The notes under the pieces: model-generated
The model's database searches: none
What the model was told of the DNA's origin: nothing
What the model saw: only the letters and a program-made list of their open reading frames with translations
NCBI GenBank assembly: GCA_049999725.1
Contig: JBNGIS010033746.1
Location: 1 to 31,685, forward strand
DNA length: 31,685 nucleotides
DNA from: Haplomitrium mnioides
Taxonomy: Eukaryota > Marchantiophyta > Haplomitriopsida > Calobryales
Reading direction: 5' to 3'
In this document: positions 8,536-20,205 of the stretch, one piece after another
Layout: every line of letters starts with the position of its first letter
Position numbering within the stretch: the stretch's first letter is position 1
Program-made: the position numbers and the translations under genes

Positions 8536-11500
8536 TGCTAGGGTCCAGGATGGGAGATGAAGACGCATGCAAGGAGAGGCAAAGGAGGAAGAAAGCAAGA
8601 AAAAAGAAGAAATCAAGCATGCAAATGGCAGAAACGGAAAACAACGGACATTGTCCAAACAGAAGGACGAAAGACTTCTTAAAGATTCAATTAAAAGACT
8701 TTTATAGGATTTAGTTAAAAGACTTTTTTTATTAAATTTAAAGTAGAAAAGCTTCTTTAGGATCTAGAAATACAATCATAGGAATAGCACGAGTCTTCTA
8801 AAATCACAAGTACCAATCAGGTCAAGAAACGGATCAAGCAATAATAACAACAACTCAAATGGCTAAAAATGGAGGAAAATAGAGGAACATTGCTACAGCA
8901 GGAAGAAAAGAAAAGAAATGCGTCATTTGTATGTGAAGGTTGTATGTGTGTGTATTGTAAAAGTGTGCAAGTATATGTTTTGTGTTTTTGTGATATCTAA
9001 AACATTTGTTTGGGTTAGTAAATAAGAGCAAAATATAAATTAACTAATATTAAACCTACGCTACCAACCAAACCAAGGAGAAAAGATGATAAAGATGGAT
9101 GGTTGAGATCGTGTTGATCTAAAGGTGTACATTCAAAGAGGATCTCCCACGTGTGGGAGTTAGGACCCACTTTAAGAAAGAACATGGGGGCTCATTTTGC
9201 CCTCTTTTTTTTGTATGGCATTGCTTACCATTGATTTTTCATTGGGGAATGTTTTCTTGATTCTGTTGAGGAAGTGCTTGGGAAGCTGTACGCGATGAAG
9301 AAAATGAGAAGGTGGAAGGATGTTTTGGCAGGGAATGAAAAATACACGTGATGAATAGTGCATGCAAGGAGGCAAGAAGAGGAATGTGGTTTTGCATGGG
9401 GGGTTGTGCGAGTAATGTTAATCGTGGAATAGATGGCCGCTTAAAAAAGGATTGATATGTTGGTGTTATTTCGATATGGTTGTTGATATGAAATGGAAAG
9501 GTGGACTCGTAGGCAGATGGTCATTTGACGCTTGCAAAGGAGGACTTGAACTAGTTCAATGCACAAATCTTGAATGAAGCAAAGGATAAGCTCTGCCGTT
9601 GGATAGCAAGGAGAAAGAAATCTCTACCTGGACGTTGAATCAAAGGGGAATGGGGGGAAAAGGAGAAATAGAGTCGATGATCCTTTGATTTGGAGAAAAA
9701 CATTTGTTGCGGCAAAACTGAAACATGAATCGAAAATCAAGTAGTTGATTGGCAGATGCAGCTGCAAACACAACCAGAAGATAAGACTAATATGCTTTTG
9801 TAATCTAACAATTGTAACTTCTTGCCTTCCTCGACTTTCAGCTATGGAGATTTGTGATCAGAAATCTACAACCAAAAAACAATTCCACTAGGAAAAGCAT
9901 GAGTGTCCTTATTGAGTCGCCAAATTTCTTTCCATCATGGCGACTGAAGATCTGTCCATGCACTATTGGATGGTTGTGCCTCAGCTGCATAGAGGGGTAT
10001 GGAGTCCCAATGGGTGGGAGTAGCATACTTGCATTCACGGGTGGAGCATCAATAGATTTGGTTGGAATTCTGAACTAATTTGCAGCTGAAGGTGGTTGAG
10101 TTTGTGTGGGTTTGAGAACCAGCCACAATCAAAGTAGGATTGCTCAAATCTTGGGGATCAACACCCATGAGCCGGTCATAGTAGTTTGGTGATTTAGCAG
10201 AAGATGAGGTCCATGGTAAATTGATGAAGAGAGATGTACTACCGAATTCGTAAACTGAGAGAAGCATGCCAATTCCATGGAGGGATTATGTGAAGTTGCT
10301 CGCAAATGCAATCACACCATTTGGTGGGGTCCATTGTTCCATCCATTTTGCGAGCTAGAAGGGAGCAAATAGGGAGCAATCTCAATGTTAAACTCCCTAC
10401 CTACATTCAAAGATGCAGTAGAAGGCTACAGATGAAGGAAAACATATGGAAGTGAAAAGAAAAAAGAGAGGATAGGCTTATCTGTCTTGAATCGAGGAAG
10501 GGATGCAAACGTGTCAGTGGAGGGAAGAGCTGATTTAGGAAAATAGATTTAAGGATCATGATGGAGAGCAAGTAGTGGAAGGAGCATCTGTGAATGAGGA
10601 ACGGACTGAAAAAAATAAGTGCGTAGGGTACAAAAGGATGCATATTCATAATGATAAACCGTTCGTGGCCGCAGTTAGTGAAGCTTTGTCTTTGGAGATG
10701 AATATATGGTGTTGCGCTATGGAGAGGTGAGCTGGTTATTTTTGGGCTAAAGGAAGAAGCACACGCAACGAGGTCGAGGAACTCTATTAATTCAAACTAA
10801 CTGAAGGTCGTTGGAACTAGGATAAATATTTGGGAGGAATATACATAAGGTTATTAAGGGATCAAGCAAAAGTATGAACATTATGAAGTGTCTAAAAGGG
10901 AGAGAAGGGAGATGTATGGTAGAGTTGGGGATGTGTGAAGGAGCATTACTTGTTGGGTACATTCTAAAGTTTTGAGTGGGGGGAAATAATGACTGAAGCA
11001 CGGAGAATGGCATCACAGAAGGAAGATATTGGCTCCACTTTCTCCAAAAGGGTGAGATGGTTGGTTTACACAGATAGTTCCTAACGGTGGTTCCCGTGGC
11101 TGGTAGCTAAGGTAATAGAAAAGTGAAAATATTTGTTGTTATGTGTTTGTGCGTGAGTTCAATATCTTGTCCTTTTATTAGAGTCTTCTTTGTGTTCGAT
11201 ACTTTGGAGAAGTTTATATGGAACATTAGTAAAACTCATGAGTGTGATAGTAGTGTGTTTGTGGTGGATTCTTGTTGAGAGATGAGTGGAACTTGTTATT
11301 CCAGTAGAGCTATAAGAGAGGAAAGAGTAGAGAAGTGAATATTTGAGGTGTTATGTCCCAAGTGGGAGGTCGAATGATTTGAAATTGTACCTGCATTGGT
11401 GTTTAGTTAAACATGTATTCAGTAAAGTGCTATTCTTGTTATTGTGAATGCCTATGATTTCAGTTTACGCATCTACCTTGGATTGTTCTTTCCAGTTGAA

Positions 11501-11820
11501 ACATCTAAAATCAGACGCATTTGCATTATTTCTTTTCTGTTATGGGCTACTACTCCTGAACCATAAGACAAACCAGCAAGCCAACACTCATTTGCAGGTC
11601 CCAAGCCGATCACGAGGGAAGAGAAAGCACCCTCACGATCCTTTGTGTTCTGGTGGACGTCATTGCCACCACAACCAAGTGTATCCCTAGATAGCTCGAT
11701 CAGCGGGATGCCTTACTTGAACCCAACCCAGTGACTTAAATCCAGAAGTTAGGTTTTATACTACAACACCGATCAACAGCAGGGCTCCTCCCCCTATGCC
11801 CTACACATCAAGACCTAATA
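8536..11820 (+). repeat. 5' LTR of Gypsy-C (about 3.28 kb)
   Basis: Bases 8536-10147 match 18540-20151 closely, and 11764-11820 match the final part of the 3' LTR. The middle 10148-11766 is present only here. The end lies at gacctaata, just before the primer site. I estimate roughly 5% divergence over the parts compared, mostly transitions. Small ORFs in both copies (for example near 9172-9375, reverse strand) recur only because the LTRs are duplicated; no protein is supported. Confidence 0.85.
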
Positions 11821-11821
11821 G

Positions 11822-11833
11822 TGGCGTCGTTGC
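11822..11833 (+). other. Primer binding site of Gypsy-C, tRNA-Asp-like
   Basis: The sequence tggcgtcgttgc lies one base after the LTR. It matches the tRNA-Asp primer site known from Athila/Tat elements (tggcgccgttgc) with one C-to-T change. It fixes the 5' LTR boundary independently of the LTR alignment. Confidence 0.8.
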
Positions 11834-12501
11834 AGATTTCTCCTGCACTGTCTTTCTTGAATAGGTTTTTTTGGTTGCTTTTCTATGGGCCACAATGAAA
11901 CCTCTACAACTAGCATGTTCTTTGCTGAAATAGCTGAAGCATGTGACATGACATTAGACCATTTTCTATATCAAATGTGGGTGGAGACCATTGATGCTCT
12001 TTGGTGGTTAGCTACATGGATTCTGTTGGAACACTCTTAGTTTTGACCAAATAAAACCGCTTACTAGCCTTCAATCTCTACAGTAGTTATTACTCTTCTT
12101 CTTTGTGATCTTTAGTTTTGTTTCTCTTGGAGTCAGTCTCTTTATATCCCATAAACTATTGAGTTTCTCTTTGATCAAGCCTAGTTCTCTTCCATTCATG
12201 ATCTGAGGTGTGTCACACATTTCTTTTTGCCAATTCAGTTCGCATTTGCATGTTGGGCTAGAGGTCGTGGGCTACAGGTTTCTTTTATTTTCATGACATA
12301 TCCCTTTTCTAGAGTCTTGGAGTCTAGTGTTGAATCTCAGGGGAACATGACTGCTTCAATTGGTGTATGAAGTGTCCTCCTTCTCCTTTTTCTTTCTCTT
12401 GATCTAATAGGTATATTCATAGGTTTCTATGTCCTTCGCATCCTAGGAAGAAGACTCAGCTATCCGGTTCCCCCACTCTTGTTCTCGATCAGGTCCCAAC
12501 C
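11834..12501 (+). other. Gypsy-C leader
   Basis: About 670 bp between primer site and gag with no conserved domain. It is the ordinary untranslated leader of this type of element. Any short upstream ORFs here are not supported. Confidence 0.5.
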
Positions 12502-13970
12502 ATGGCTTTCCAACCGCTATTGCCTTCAAGATATACATGCCAGAAATTTACTGGCCAGATGGTAGCTGACTGTGTAGATGCAAACATGCATCTAAATCAT
12601 TTTCTGGCCTTAGCGACAGCTACAAGAGATCATGAGGATGTTCTCAAGCATCAATTCCCGACCACCTTAGATGGTGATGCCATCAACTGGTATTTCAGAG
12701 AGGCCGCTGCCATAGTTTCATGGCTTGATCTTTGTACAACTTTTCTGAACCATTTTTGTCCAGCATACCAATTTTGATCGTACATGGGATGATCTCTTTT
12801 GCATTTGAATGTATGTTGAAGAGTCCATTCAGGACTACAACAACAGATTAAAAGTCGTTGTTAGTAAAAAAAGAACTCCTCCACTAGTAGAAGATTAGAC
12901 AGTGTTCTTCATAAAAGGTCTACCTAATTCCATTCAAGAGCATGTGTTGCTCTAAGATCCGCAGACCTTAGATAGAGCCAATCAAGTGGCAACATCATAC
13001 GAAAAAATGCTTTTGAGGAGAGAACTCTTTGCTTCTAACGCTTCCTCTTCACCTAGCGAGGCACCTAGCCTTAACATCCTAAGTTATGATGCCTCACATG
13101 CTACCAGGATTGGTGCACCAACTCACTCACATCAGAATCCAGCAATCCCTACAAGATCTGAATCCTCCATTGCTTCTAACTCACGTCGAGATGAATTTGC
13201 TAAGTTTAGAGCAAAATTCAGAAATGATATATCAAATCTTCTTGCTGACCAGATGGCAAACATGAAAGTACATATGGTATAATTGGATGCTAGATCCAAT
13301 ACACAATCTCAGCCTACCAATGTTTGGCGCACCAGATATAATCAACAATATTCTTCCTTAGAGGCTTGTCCTCCGGGCATTTGGTGCGACCTATGTCTAT
13401 CATCAGATCATGAGACTGCCGTTTGTTCTATTTGGAGAAGGCTTTGAGTAGTGGAAGCCAAGTCAAGTGTCATTGTGAATATGGCTGTTGTTCCTCCTCC
13501 TATAGCAACATTGGCTTCTTCCACTTTGCCTCAAGTGGCGCTAGTCGCAAGTCAAGTCTATGGTCCTATATACTAGGCTCCTTTAGCTGCCCAGCCAGCC
13601 CTTTATAATCAACAGAGCCACTCACAAGCAGCAACACAACAAGGGGGAAATCCTCCATATGCTCAGTATAAACCTCTTATGGGACAGACTTGTTATAATT
13701 GCCAGAGCCTTTATCATCTTTCAAGAGAATGCCTTCACCCTCATACAAGGCAATACTATTAGAATAGACCTCAGCCTATGTATTAGCCTCCAAATCAAGG
13801 CTACCCAAACCAACAACCTTACAACAATCAGTTTGGACATCAGGGCCAAAACTCTAACGCTTATTATGCTCCACAACATCCTTAGTATAGGCAACAACAG
13901 AATTACCAGTCTTATCCACATAACCATCATGCTCACCAACAGCACCAAGCTCAGTACAATCAAATAGACT
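12502..13970 (+). pseudogene. gag: Gypsy-C gag with two CCHC knuckles
   Basis: The ATG at 12502 begins a Gag capsid domain (FLALATATRDHEDVLKHQFP, then DGDAINWYF). The first frame stops at 12775, and a frameshift carries Gag on through ESIQDYNNRLKVV and ANQVATSYEKMLLRRE, with three in-frame stops before 12986. Two CCHC zinc knuckles are visible in different frames: CDLCLSSDHETAVC at 13385-13426 and CYNCQSLYHLSREC at 13691-13732. The segment after the second knuckle (13733-13970) is rich in Gln, Asn and Tyr codons and has many CAG-to-TAG type stops. The gene is not translatable as a unit. Confidence 0.85.
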
Positions 13971-14256
13971 ACTAGCAAGCTCCGCAATATCAGGAGCCAA
14001 ATATCAACCAACACAACAATATCAATCAGCACCACAACAAACTCAAAATTCTAGAGCAAGGTATGCCCCTCCGCCACCACAGATTACGTATTACCAAGCA
14101 CAACCCAATTAGACTTTGGCAGTTCAGCTAGCTCAACAATTGGCTTTGGCACTTGCACCTCAGCCTCAACTATTGGGTGCCCCTCAAGCGACTCTAGTTC
14201 TCCCTCTCCCTGCTACCTCAAACGCTCGTCCACCACAAAATGTCTAACAAGTTCAG

Positions 14257-15350
14257 GTGGTTTCAGTAAATATTACCTTACGCTCTAGGGTTCAATTGGC
14301 TACACCTGTTGCCCCTATTTGTCTTGAGGAACCATGTGTAGTGGCAGCCCCTCCCTTGGCTGCCCCACTAGCACAAGCGCACAGGCTTAACTTTTCCATC
14401 GATCCGGCCACACCCAATGCTCGTGTTAATCTCCCTTATAGGATTCCAGCGCACACTCTAGTAGATCCTATTTCTTCTCCTCATGTTCCACTCAACCTGA
14501 ATATTTCCTCTATTGGTCTAGACCAGAACGCTCCATCTGAAGCTTTGCCTCTCCCTCCCAAGCAGACAGTCAAAGGGATTCCTATGAGGTGTCATAAGTG
14601 CAAAGCTCTTCCATTGTCCTTGCAGAACATTGCACCATATGATATATTTGCAGATGTTGCTCAACAATAGGCCCATATGTCCATTGGCCAGCTTTTATGC
14701 CTCCATACGCCCTCTCACAATTCCATTTGATCTGTCTTGGTCATGCCTCGGAAGAACGCCCAAGCAACCTCTTTAGTGAAGGTCAGCAAGCCTAAAGCAG
14801 CTAGATGCCGCACACCTTCAGCACTTCCAATAGAGGATCCTTCTTCTTCTCCTCCTCCTTCCATTCCTCTCAATCTAGTCTTGGATCCTCCTCCCATAAC
14901 AGAGCTGCCGCTCGACAAAGAAACCTTATCAGTAGTCTATATGGTCTCTTTATATGACCTTGGGACACCAGCCATTGCTATCCTCATCAATGGCATTATG
15001 GCTCCAATGGAAAACTTGGACACTGGTTCTGTTGTCAACATCATGACAGAGCATACCATGAGCTTCATTGGATATCCTACTAGTGCCTTATAGAACACCT
15101 CTCTAGTTCTTCGTCTTGCAGATGGCAGTGATGTTCTGCCTCTTGGAGTTCTCAGAAATGTGCCAACTCTCTTTGCAGATCAAGAATACTTAGTTCATTA
15201 TTTGGTCCCATGCATAATGCAAAGAAATCAATACCCCTTACTCCTTGGGCGTCCATGGCTTAAACAAAGCCACGCATAATTATGCAAAGAAATCAATACT
15301 CCTTACTCCTTGGGCATCTATGGCTTAAACAAAGCCACAAATAATTAGAT
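14257..15350 (+). pseudogene. pol (PR): Gypsy-C gag-pol linker and protease
   Basis: A Pro/Ala-rich linker (14257-14880) leads to an aspartic protease. The active site ENLDTGSVVNIMT, with DTG intact, lies at 15010-15048 (DTGS 15019-15030). A stop follows at about 15091. The reading continues with RLADGSDVLPLGVL and ends in the family's LLLGRPWL block near 15239-15262. A 65-bp tandem duplication directly follows and shifts the frame. The protease itself is close to intact. Confidence 0.82.
15217..15346 (+). repeat. 65-bp tandem duplication in Gypsy-C pol
   Basis: The block gcaaagaaatcaatac...aaacaaagccac occurs twice, starting at 15219 and 15284, giving a period of 65 bp. The copies differ at only a few positions, mostly C-to-T or G-to-A. 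As 65 is not a multiple of three, it shifts the pol frame just after the protease. Confidence 0.88.
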
Positions 15351-15467
15351 TTTGCAGATGGAACGTTGATCATTGGACATCTAAGACATAGAGTTGTTCT
15401 TTCAATGTATACCTAGACCCCTTCTCCGTCCCCTCAATCTCTGGAGAAGCAATTTATAGATTTATCT

Positions 15468-16490
15468 TTGGTGGATACAACCTCTCGATTCTTGGTTCCA
15501 GAAAATAAAACGGATACTCTTGATCCTTTTGGCAATCTCTTTCTCACATGCAACTTTCTGGAAGTGCAGTTTAAGGACTTACCAGTTCTCTCGGCAGAAC
15601 ACAAAAGTCTAAAAGTCTATGAGGGAATCTCTGAGGCCCAAGAACCGGCCTTCTTACAACTTATTCATAAATACATTGATGTTTTTGCTTGGGAGTATGA
15701 TGAGATGACAAGAATTCAAGCATCTGTATATCAATATCACATCCGGATTCGATCGGATGCTCTCTCTATACGGAAGCGTCTGTATAAGCTCAATCTTAAA
15801 TACACCGAACTGGTTCAAAAAGACATCACAAAATGCTACATGTAAGCATCATATCCCAAGCATGTCTCACAGATTGGGTTTCACCAATTGTGGTAGTTCC
15901 CAAACTTGATTGATCAGTAAGAGTATGTGGCAATTTCAAGGCCTTTAATGTTGCAATAATCCCATAACACTTTCCTATTCCCTTTATCGACGCAATTCTG
16001 GATAACGTGGCCAGAAGACAATATTGCAGTTTTTTGGATGGTTTTTTTTGGATATAATCAAATCGAAATCCATCCGGATTCCAAACATCTTACCACTATC
16101 ACTACGTCTTGGAGGTGTTACTCATATAACAAATTGGTCTTTTGCCTTTGCAATGCTTCAAATGCATTCAAGAGGATTATGCTCATGGTATTTGAGTCCC
16201 TTCTCCAAGGACCAGACAAGTGTCTAGAGATTAACTTAGACAATTTTATGATGTACAACACTACATACCAACATCTTGCCAAACTAGAACTTGCCTTCAC
16301 TTGTTGCCGCACATATGGTATTTCCTTAAATCCAAAGAAGTGTAAGTTCCTAGTACAAGTAGGTGTGCTTCTAGGGCATATCATCTCAGAAAAAGGTCTA
16401 CACCCAGATCCAGCAAAGGTGATCATTATCCTCTCACTTCCCCCACCGACCATAGTGAAGCAACTACAACATTTTCTGGGAGGTGCTTGA
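15468..16490 (+). pseudogene. pol (RT): Gypsy-C reverse transcriptase
   Basis: Recognised in order: FAWEYDEMTRI near 15687; WVSPIVVVPKLD near 15877, followed by a stop; VCGNFKAFN; PFIDAILDNVA near 15980; FLDGFFGYNQIEI near 16033, which holds the motif A Asp; CNASNAFKR near 16155; then INLDNFMMY near 16230. The usual catalytic LDD is LDN here (16236-16244), so the active site is dead even where the frame is open. Thumb wording (NPKKCKFLVQVGVLLGHIIS, GLHPDPAKV) runs to 16490. Several stops and two frame changes break it. Confidence 0.88.
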
Positions 16491-16509
16491 ATTATGCTAA
16501 GATAGCTGC

Positions 16510-16980
16510 TCCCCTATATTAGTTGGCAAGGCGTACAGTTCCCTTTGTCTGGACTGAAGACTGCTAGCAAGCATTTCAAGCCTTAAAAGATGTCTTGGCT
16601 TCTCTGCCCTTTCTAGCTCCTATCGACTGGTCTCTTCTTTTTCTAGTGATAGTAACCACTTCTTCTATTGCCACGGGCGCAGTACTGGCTCAAATTCAGG
16701 AAGGCAAAGAATGTCCTATTTATTATGCTGGACGTCAACTCAGCTTAGCTGAGCGGAATTATAATGTCACTGAGTGAGAAGCCCTTGGACTCATCTATGG
16801 AGTCTAGAAATTTGGCCATTACCTTCTGGGCTATCCTTTCACTTTTGTCGTAGATCATGACTCTTAAAAGTACATCATTAACAAGCATGATCTTATTGGT
16901 CGCCTCGCTTGATGGGTCCTTCTTCTCCTTGAGTTTAATTTCCAACTCCAGGTTTGACTAGGAACCAAGTATGGGAACTG
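16510..16980 (+). pseudogene. pol (RH): Gypsy-C RNase H
   Basis: A typical gypsy RNase H: FLAPIDWSLLFLVIVTTSS, GAVLAQIQ, PIYYAGRQLSLAERNYNVTE, then after a TGA, EALGLIYGV and KFGHYLLGYPF, then VVDHDS, INKHDLIGRLA. The first catalytic Asp of the expected cDAS box is replaced (VTTSS). At least four nonsense codons lie after 16775, several readable as C-to-T changes. No second RNase H domain lies downstream. Confidence 0.82.
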
Positions 16981-16984
16981 TGGT

Positions 16985-18375
16985 CTCTTATCCCGTATGT
17001 CTGGAATTCTTGAACCCAACTCCTTGGACGATACTTTTCTGGACTTGTGGGTTTCTCACGTATCTACCTTGCTCACTATAGAGGTTAGCCTTGATCCGCC
17101 GTACAAGCAGTTGGCTACCAACCCTTGGTACAGCCATATGATTGCTCACCTCACAATTGGCACTTTTCCCTTGCATCTCAAGTCTAATCAGCGACAAGCC
17201 TTCACCAGATCGGCTGCCCCTTACACTATTATTTCAGGTATTCACTACAGAATGGGTGTGGATGGAGTCTTGCAAAGATGTCTAGTGCTACCATAGACAA
17301 CACAAGTTTTACAGAGCTGCCAAACCTCTGCGTATGGAGGACTTTTGCAGGCAAGACCACCGCCATAAAAGTACTTTGCTCTGGTTATTGGTGGCCTACC
17401 TTATTTGCACATTCCCTCAAATTTGCTCACACCTATGACGCCTGCTAGAGAACAAAAAAGCCTAAACATAATCTGGAGATGCCTTTAGTGCCTATCTTAC
17501 CCCTCTCTGCTTTTGAAAAATGGGGCCTAGGCTTCATCGGTCCCATTACCCCACCTTCTCACTCAAGACAAAGCCTGTATATCCTGGCAGCGACTGATTA
17601 TATTACCAAGTGGGCAGAAACTATCACACTTCTTGCCGATAATACGATATCAGTTGCTTCATTCCTCTATTCCTAGGTTTTCACCAGATATGGCTGTCCT
17701 TTAGAGCTGGTTAGTGATCGCGACACTCATTTTCTAAATGAGCTCATTGAAGCCTTCATAGCTCTGTACTCCATCCGTCACCGCACATCTGCGCTATACC
17801 ATCCTCAAGCAAAAGGCCAGGCAGAGAGTACAAACAAAATTTTGAAAGCCATGTTAACCAAAACTGTCTCGCATCATAGATCTGATTGGGATGAACATTT
17901 ACCTATGGCCTAATGAGCCTATTGCTCCATGACCAAGGTAGCTATAGGTTTTACACCATTCCACCTAGTCTATGAGCAAGAAGCCTTCCTGCCCATTGAA
18001 ATACAGGTCTCTTCCTTGCGGGCTGCGATTTTCAATCGATTAGAACCTTTAGAGTCCTTGCAACACAGATTGGCAATCTAAGAACAACTGCAAGAGGATA
18101 GGATTCATGCATCAGATCTACGCTTTGCCCATCAGCACCGCATCAAGTGTACCCATGATAAAACAATCACAATGCGCACATTTGTGACCAATGACTTAGT
18201 TCTGGTATTCGACATGAGATTCTTGCATTTTGCCCCCAAGTTTACTACACACTAGTCTGGTCCTTACAGGGTGGCATCTGTCCATCCCCATAGCTACCTG
18301 AGCTTTTCCACATTAGATGGTACAGCCTTTGCTGCCCTTGTAAATGCCAATCATATTAAACTCTATTGTGTATGA
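16985..18375 (+). pseudogene. pol (IN): Gypsy-C integrase with GPY/F end
   Basis: A pre-integrase segment (NPWYSHMIAHLTIGTFP, RCLVLP) precedes a zinc module seen as GYWWPTLFAHSLKFAHTYDAC near 17378-17450. In the core the first catalytic position reads WGLGFIGP (17521-17544), with Gly where Asp is expected at 17530-17532. The second Asp is kept in LVSDRDTHF near 17713 and the Glu in KGQAESTNK near 17815. The C-terminal part ends with SGPYRVASVH near 18256, the GPY/F module, and NHIKLYCV near 18355. No chromodomain follows. Stops occur near 17446, 17676, 17911 and 18080. Confidence 0.88.
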
Positions 18376-18539
18376 GTTGTATTGTTTGACAGCGTCTGTG
18401 GAGTACCTTGCTCTTTGTTTGTCAAATTTTCTTCCAAGTGTTATGTTTCTTACCACCATGCCACAGCCCATCCTTGGGAATTCAAGAGCAGCTAAGCTAT
18501 ATTCTTTGCAGGAGACGCTCACAATTGAACCAAAGGATC
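18376..18539 (+). other. Gypsy-C 3' untranslated segment
   Basis: About 165 bp between the integrase end and the 3' LTR. No convincing polypurine tract is visible: the bases before the LTR (ccaaaggatc) are only weakly purine-rich, which is part of why the LTR start is uncertain by several bases. Confidence 0.5.
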
Positions 18540-20205
18540 TATTAGGATCCAAGATGGGAGATGAAAACGCATGCAAGTAGAGGCAAAAGAGGAAGAAAGC
18601 AAGAAAAAAGAAGAAATCAAACATGCAAATGGCAGAAACGACAAACAATAGACATTGTCCAAACAGAAGGACGAAAGACTTCTTAAAGATTCAATTAAAA
18701 ACTTTTATAGGATTTAGTTAAAAGACTTTTTTATTAAATTTAAAGTAGAAAAGCTTCTTTAGGATCTAGAAATACAATCGTAGGAATAGCACATGTCTTC
18801 TGAAATCACAGGTACCAATCAGGTCAAGAAACAGATCAGGCAACAACACAACAGCTCAAGCATCTGAAAATGGAGGAAAATAGAGGAACATCGCTACAGC
18901 AAGAAGAAAAGAAAAGAAAGGCGTCATTTGCACGAGAAGGTTGTGTGTGTGTATTGTAAAAGAGTGCGAGCACATGTTTTGTATTTATGTGATATCTAAA
19001 AAATTTGTTTGAGTTAGTAAATAAGAGCAAAATATAAATTAACTAATATTAAACCTAAGCTACCAACCAAACCAAGGAGAAAAAATGATAAAGATGGACG
19101 GTTGAGGTTATGTTGATCTAAAGGTGTACATTCAAAGAGAATCTCCAGTATGTGGGAGTTAGGGCTCACTTTAAGAAAGAAAATAGAGGCTCATTTTTCC
19201 CTCTTTTTTTTTTGTGCAGCGTTGCTTACCGTGGATTTTTTCTTGGGGAATGTTTTCTTGATTCTGTTGAGAAAGTGCTTGGGAAGCTGTGCGCGATGAA
19301 GAAAATGAGAAGGTGGAAAGATGTTTTGGCACGGAATGAAAAAATACACATGATGAATAGTGCATGCAGGGAGGCAAGAAGAGAAGTGTGGTTTTGCATG
19401 GGGGGTTGTGCGAGTAATGTTAATCGTGGAATAGATGGCCGTTTAAAAAAGGATTGATATGTTGGTGTTATTTTGATATGGTTGTTAGTATGAAATAGAA
19501 AGGTGGACTTGCGGGCAGATGGTCATTTGACGCTTACAAAGGAGGACTTGAACTAGTTCAATGCACAAATCTTGAATGAAGCAAATGATAAGCTTGGTCG
19601 TTGGATAGCAAGGAGAAAGAAATCTCTACCTGGACGTTGAATCAAAGGGGAATGGGGGGAAAAGGAGAAATAGAGCCGATGATCCTTTGATTTGGAGAAA
19701 AACATTTGCTGCGACAAAACTGAAACATGAATCGAAAGTCAAGTAGTTGATTGGCAGATGCAGCTGCAAACATAACCAGAAGATAAGACTACTATGCTTT
19801 TGTAATCTAACAATTGTAACTTCTTGCCTTCCTTGACTTTCAGCTGTGGAGATTTGTGATCAGAAATCTACAGCCAAAAAACAATTCCACCAGGAAAAGC
19901 GTGAGTGTCCCTATTGAGTCGCCAAATTTCTTTCCATCATGGCGATTGAAGATCTGTCCATGCAAACTATTGGATGGTTGTGCCTCAGCTGCATAGAGGG
20001 GTATGGAGTCCTGATGGGTGGGAGTAGCATACTTGCGTTCACGGGTGGAGCATCAATAGATTTGGTTGGAATTCTGAACTAATTTGAAGCTGAAGGTGGT
20101 TGAGTTTGTGTGGGTTTGAGAACCAGCCACGATCAAAGTAGGATTGCTCAACACCAATCAACAGCATGACTCCTCCCCCTATGCCCTGCACATCAAGACC
20201 TAACA
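18540..20205 (+). repeat. 3' LTR of Gypsy-C, internally shortened (1.67 kb)
   Basis: It matches 8536-10147 from its start to 20151, then jumps directly to sequence equivalent to 11764-11820 and ends at gacctaaca. Relative to the 5' LTR it lacks 10148-11766 (about 1619 bp). The join lies in a caa shared by both sides. The usual terminal CA is intact here but TA in the 5' copy. Confidence 0.88.

Larger units (their letters stand above)
8536..20205 (+). mobile_element. Gypsy-C: Ty3/gypsy element (Athila/Tat-like) nested in Copia-B
   Basis: An 11.7-kb element with long LTRs, a tRNA-Asp-like primer site, and gag-PR-RT-RH-IN in gypsy order (integrase last). Several traits point to the non-chromoviral plant branch (Athila/Tat): the primer site, LTR length, a DYITKWAE motif, a terminal GPYRV block without chromodomain, and a pre-integrase segment with NPWY and RCLVLP. 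No second (archaeal-type) RNase H and no env-like third ORF are present; only about 165 bp separate integrase and 3' LTR. The exact outer ends are uncertain: LTR similarity starts near 8536-8539 and ends at 20205-20206, and flanking bases give at best an imperfect duplication (ctttt/cttat). Confidence 0.9.

Noticed and set aside
8531-8551. A TGGGAG start at 8551 as the exact Gypsy-C LTR boundary
   Set aside because: Similarity to the 3' LTR extends left to about 8536-8539, so the boundary is probably earlier. No perfect target duplication could be found for either choice.
9172-9375. ORFs repeated in both Gypsy-C LTRs (also 19171-19377)
   Set aside because: Their conservation is explained by LTR duplication, they differ by frameshifts between copies and show no domain.
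13721-14035. A 104-codon reverse-strand hydrophobic ORF
   Set aside because: It is the complement of the Gln/Asn-rich gag tail, and its Val/Ile/Leu richness is a shadow of those codons.
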